DNA from: Acidiferrobacteraceae bacterium
GTDB lineage: Bacteria > Pseudomonadota > Gammaproteobacteria > Arenicellales > UBA868
Direction: 5' to 3'
DNA: 8,537 bases
Assembly (NCBI GenBank): GCA_002731295.1
Contig: PCBE01000103.1
Location: 4,544-13,080, forward strand
Shown: piece after piece, positions 7,132 through 8,537 of the stretch
Position numbering within the stretch: the first letter of the stretch is position 1
Layout of the letters: the number at the start of each line of letters is the position of its first letter
Notes under the pieces: generated by a model
The model's database searches: none
Seen by the model: the letters and a program-made list of their open reading frames with translations, nothing else
Told to the model about the DNA's origin: nothing
Made by a program: the position numbers and the translations under genes

Positions 7132-7269
7132 TAAAAAAATGCCCCGCGGGTGCGGGGCATAAAAACCACTTGGAGGAGGACAAAAATCTTGTCTGCAGTG
7201 ACCAGAGTTCGGGCACAACGCGTGTTAAAATCCCTTATCCAAATTGACTCAGGCACTACCCACTCAACG
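7132..7269 (-). ncRNA. Candidate small RNA with CCUCCUCC-type seed, leftward
   Basis: The proposed transcript starts near 7269, just after a leftward promoter, and ends at the intrinsic terminator at 7133-7160, giving about 135-140 nt. Read in this direction it contains UCCUCCUCC (7172-7180), complementary to Shine-Dalgarno sequences. The seed lies between a small hairpin (GACAA/TTGTC arms, 7179-7193, which overlap its first two bases) and the terminator stem, so most of it would be single-stranded. That layout resembles bacterial small RNAs that use CU-rich anti-Shine-Dalgarno seeds. The terminator is solid, but the promoter is only moderate and no homologous RNA family is recognised, so the RNA is an inference. 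Confidence 0.3.
7133..7160 (-). terminator. Rho-independent terminator acting on leftward transcription
   Basis: ATGCCCCGC (7139-7147) and GCGGGGCAT (7152-7160) form a perfect, GC-rich 9-bp stem with a four-base loop. On the minus strand the stem is followed by seven consecutive T (the A-run at 7133-7139), the classic layout. On the plus strand it is followed by AAAAACC and lacks a T-run, so it should not stop rightward transcripts efficiently. No annotated gene is transcribed leftward into it, which makes its presence notable. Confidence 0.72.
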
Positions 7270-7293
7270 CAGGTAATTTTGTTTGAATTCTGA
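7189..7293 (+). CDS. Possible 34-residue ORF behind a very strong Shine-Dalgarno
   Basis: GGAGGAGGA at 7172-7180 is the strongest Shine-Dalgarno-like sequence in the window. Eight bases later a TTG codon opens a 34-codon frame ending at TGA 7291-7293; a GTG at codon 4 is another possible start. The peptide (LSAVTRVRAQRVLKSLIQ...) has no recognised motif, and no ATG start is available. Lack of a start codon better than TTG and the competing leftward-RNA reading make this weak. It could also be the leftover translation signal of a deleted gene. Confidence 0.15.
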   Translation: MSAVTRVRAQRVLKSLIQIDSGTTHSTQVILFEF

Positions 7294-7304
7294 GAATTCG
7301 ACAA
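7276..7304 (-). promoter_or_regulatory. Possible leftward promoter facing the terminator
   Basis: On the minus strand TTGTCG (7299-7304) and CAAAAT (7276-7281) are separated by 17 bases. Each matches sigma-70 consensus at four of six positions, with the important second A and last T of the -10 kept. The 15-bp palindrome fills most of the spacer. It would drive the candidate leftward small RNA. Confidence 0.3.
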
Positions 7305-7312
7305 ATGATAAA
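7283..7312 (+). promoter_or_regulatory. Likely promoter of the lysR-type gene
   Basis: TTGAAT (7283-7288) and GATAAA (7307-7312) are 18 bases apart, each a four-of-six match. They are preceded by a GC-poor stretch and would give a leader of about 25 bases before the LysR ATG. The palindrome at 7285-7299 overlaps the -35, as expected for an autorepressed regulator gene. Confidence 0.42.
7285..7299. promoter_or_regulatory. 15-bp perfect palindrome, operator candidate upstream of lysR
   Basis: GAATTCT and AGAATTC are perfect inverted arms around a single central G. A degenerate second copy, AATTCTTGAGTTC, begins at 7311, about 25 bases further on. It lies within the lysR promoter and the opposing candidate promoter. 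It does not have the symmetric T-N11-A form usual for LysR sites, so binding by the adjacent regulator is suggested by position only. Confidence 0.5.
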
Positions 7313-7345
7313 TTCTTGAGTTCAGATTAGAAAAACTATACAACT

Positions 7346-8305
7346 ATGCACCGTTTGCCCCCATTGAACGCTTTAAAAGCCTTTGAAGTTGCTGGACGGC
7401 ATATGAGTTTCAGCCGTGCGGCCGAGGAGCTCCATGTGACGCCCGCTGCGATCAGTCATCAGATCAAAGCTTTGGAAACCGACTTGGGTGTAAAGCTGTT
7501 CCGCCGGCTCAATCGGTCGCTGCAGCTGACAGAAGCGGGTCAGGCCTGCCTTCCGGGCTTACGCTCGGCATTTGAAACTATGGTGTCTGCGGTTGGTCGG
7601 GTCAGAGATAAGGAAGACTGGAATATTCTTACAATCAGCGCGCCTCCGGCATTTGGAGCTCGATGGTTGGTGCCTAGGATCGTTGATTTCAGAACGGCAA
7701 ATCCTCAGATTCAAGTACGGATCGATCCTGCTATCCGGAGTATGGACCCGGTACGCGATAGCGTTGATGTTGCTATCGAATTTAGCCAAGGACATTATTC
7801 CGGCCGCTCGGCACAACGACTGTTCGGGCAAGACGTATTCCCGGTGTGCAGTCCTGAACTGCTCAACGGAAAAAATCCTCTGACAACACCGGCTGATCTG
7901 CGAGGACATACTTTGATCCACTTTGATGCACCAATGGATGACCCGGAGTGGCCAAATTGGGAGACCTGGCTCAGGGCGAACAACGTAGATCGACTTGATC
8001 CCAATAAAGGCCCTCACTTTACCTCACCCAATTTCACCACCCAGGCGCTTTTGGCTGGTCATGGCGTTGCGCTAATGGCTGAGCTGGTGGTGGAAAGTGA
8101 GTTGGCGACAGGGACTTTGGTTAAGCCATTCGATATCTCGTATCCCGGGGATCTTTCTTACTGGGCACTGGCGACTTCGGTCGACAGTGAGGACGATCCA
8201 GTGACGTTGTTCTGGAGCTGGTTAACCCGAGAGGCATCACGCTACGTTCGCGAGAAGCAAATGCAGAGCCAGTCTCGTCCGACAGTCGACAAGTCCCCGG
8301 ATTAG
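7346..8305 (+). CDS. LysR-type transcriptional regulator, GcvA-like
   Basis: A 319-residue cytoplasmic DNA-binding regulator. The N-terminus RLPPLNALKAFEVAGRHMSF is characteristic of the GcvA-like LysR subgroup. The winged helix-turn-helix spans about residues 8-65, with the recognition region SRAAEELHVTPAAISHQIKALE at 23-44 and the wing LFRRLNRSLQLTEAG at 51-65. A two-lobed periplasmic-binding-protein-like effector domain follows from about residue 93 (LTISAPPAFGARWLVPRI) to about 300. Length is normal for LysR proteins, with a short polar tail. The ATG has no clear Shine-Dalgarno. It lies downstream of and co-directional with the dehydratase/aldolase operon, not divergent from it, and one base before a VOC gene. 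Likely targets are itself, the VOC gene and perhaps the upstream operon. The effector is unknown. Confidence 0.94.
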   Translation: MHRLPPLNALKAFEVAGRHMSFSRAAEELHVTPAAISHQIKALETDLGVKLFRRLNRSLQLTEAGQACLPGLRSAFETMVSAVGRVRDKEDWNILTISAPPAFGARWLVPRIVDFRTANPQIQVRIDPAIRSMDPVRDSVDVAIEFSQGHYSGRSAQRLFGQDVFPVCSPELLNGKNPLTTPADLRGHTLIHFDAPMDDPEWPNWETWLRANNVDRLDPNKGPHFTSPNFTTQALLAGHGVALMAELVVESELATGTLVKPFDISYPGDLSYWALATSVDSEDDPVTLFWSWLTREASRYVREKQMQSQSRPTVDKSPD

Positions 8306-8306
8306 A

Positions 8307-8537
8307 ATGTCAGCTAACGAAAATCAGCCAGAGCCGCTGGTGACGGTTACTGGTCTTGATCATATCGGCCTTCGGGTCAGGGATGTTGAATCGTCACTCT
8401 TGTTTTACGCGGGTGTACTGGGTCTTGAGTCGGAGAGAGTGAAGGAGTGGAGGAATGGCGAAGTCACCTTTCCATCCATTCGGTTGAATTCTTCTACCCT
8501 AATTGATCTTTTCGCTGCCCCCGACGTTCGAGAACCT
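8307..8537 (+). CDS. VOC-superfamily (glyoxalase/dioxygenase fold) protein, 3' end cut by window
   Basis: The first 77 residues of a vicinal-oxygen-chelate-fold protein are present. They read GLDHIGLRVRDVESSLLFYAGVLGL (16-40), the standard first beta-alpha-beta half of the fold, followed by FPSIRLN and LIDLFAAP. H19 is at the usual first metal-ligand position and D67 is a possible acidic ligand. Family members include glyoxalase I, extradiol dioxygenases, fosfomycin-resistance proteins and epimerases, and the fragment cannot separate these. The ATG is one base after the LysR stop, so the two are probably co-transcribed and translationally coupled. The roughly 15-residue polar N-terminal extension is unremarkable. 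The gene continues beyond the window. Confidence 0.88.
   Translation, partial: MSANENQPEPLVTVTGLDHIGLRVRDVESSLLFYAGVLGLESERVKEWRNGEVTFPSIRLNSSTLIDLFAAPDVREP

Larger units (their letters stand above)
7023..7345. other. 323-base intergenic region between aldolase and lysR genes
   Basis: No standard protein gene is convincing here. It holds, left to right: a 6-bp hairpin just after the aldolase gene, a leftward intrinsic terminator, an isolated GGAGGAGGA, a 5-bp inverted repeat (GACAA/TTGTC, 7179-7193), a possible leftward promoter, and the lysR promoter with a 15-bp palindrome. Each is listed separately where it can be supported. Confidence 0.6.

Noticed and set aside
7133..7160. The GC-rich hairpin as terminator of the rightward dehydratase-aldolase operon
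   Set aside because: On the plus strand the stem is followed by A residues, not T. The T-run is only on the minus strand, so rightward termination would be inefficient.
7098..7343. 81-codon minus-strand frame across the aldolase-lysR gap
   Set aside because: It runs straight through the terminator hairpin and its T-run, has no family features and no clear Shine-Dalgarno. A non-coding RNA explains the leftward terminator better.

Overview
The window reads as an ordinary bacterial chromosome segment, most likely from a proteobacterium and perhaps a gammaproteobacterium. The reasons are densely packed genes of moderate GC, a GreA/GreB-type paralogue starting MNRAF, a GcvA-like LysR regulator, and a catabolic enolase-superfamily/DHDPS-family gene pair. 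I see no rRNA, tRNA, CRISPR array, insertion sequence or phage gene. The taxonomic call is an inference from gene content only.

Left part (1-2276): the 3' portion of a DMT/EamA-type membrane transporter enters from the left edge. It runs head-on into a leftward pair, a Gre-factor paralogue followed by an S-adenosylmethionine-dependent methyltransferase, probably co-transcribed. Middle (2277-4615): after a 185-base divergent region come two rightward single genes, an M20 metallopeptidase of the carboxypeptidase G2 type and a PhyH-family Fe(II)/2-oxoglutarate dioxygenase. The dioxygenase has the clearest promoter and ribosome-binding site in the window.

Right part (4616-8537): a 302-base gap carries a perfect 8+8 inverted repeat overlapping a TTGACC -35-like hexamer. 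It precedes a two-gene operon with an ATGA stop/start overlap: an enolase-superfamily acid-sugar dehydratase-like enzyme and a class I (Schiff-base) DHDPS-family lyase. Together they look like a dehydrate-then-cleave route for a sugar acid, by way of a 2-keto-3-deoxy acid. The lyase lacks several standard DHDPS active-site residues, so its reaction cannot be assigned. A 323-base gap follows, then a GcvA-like LysR regulator and, one base after its stop, a VOC/glyoxalase-fold protein cut by the right edge.

The least ordinary stretch is the gap at 7023-7345. It holds a strong intrinsic terminator that points left although no gene is transcribed leftward into it. It also holds an isolated GGAGGAGGA (CCUCCUCC-type when read leftward), a plausible leftward promoter, and a 15-bp perfect palindrome lying across both that promoter and the lysR promoter. 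The simplest reading is a small leftward RNA of about 135-140 nt with an anti-Shine-Dalgarno seed, divergent from lysR and sharing an operator with it. An alternative is that the GGAGGAGGA is a rightward ribosome-binding site, either orphaned or serving a 34-codon TTG-start ORF.
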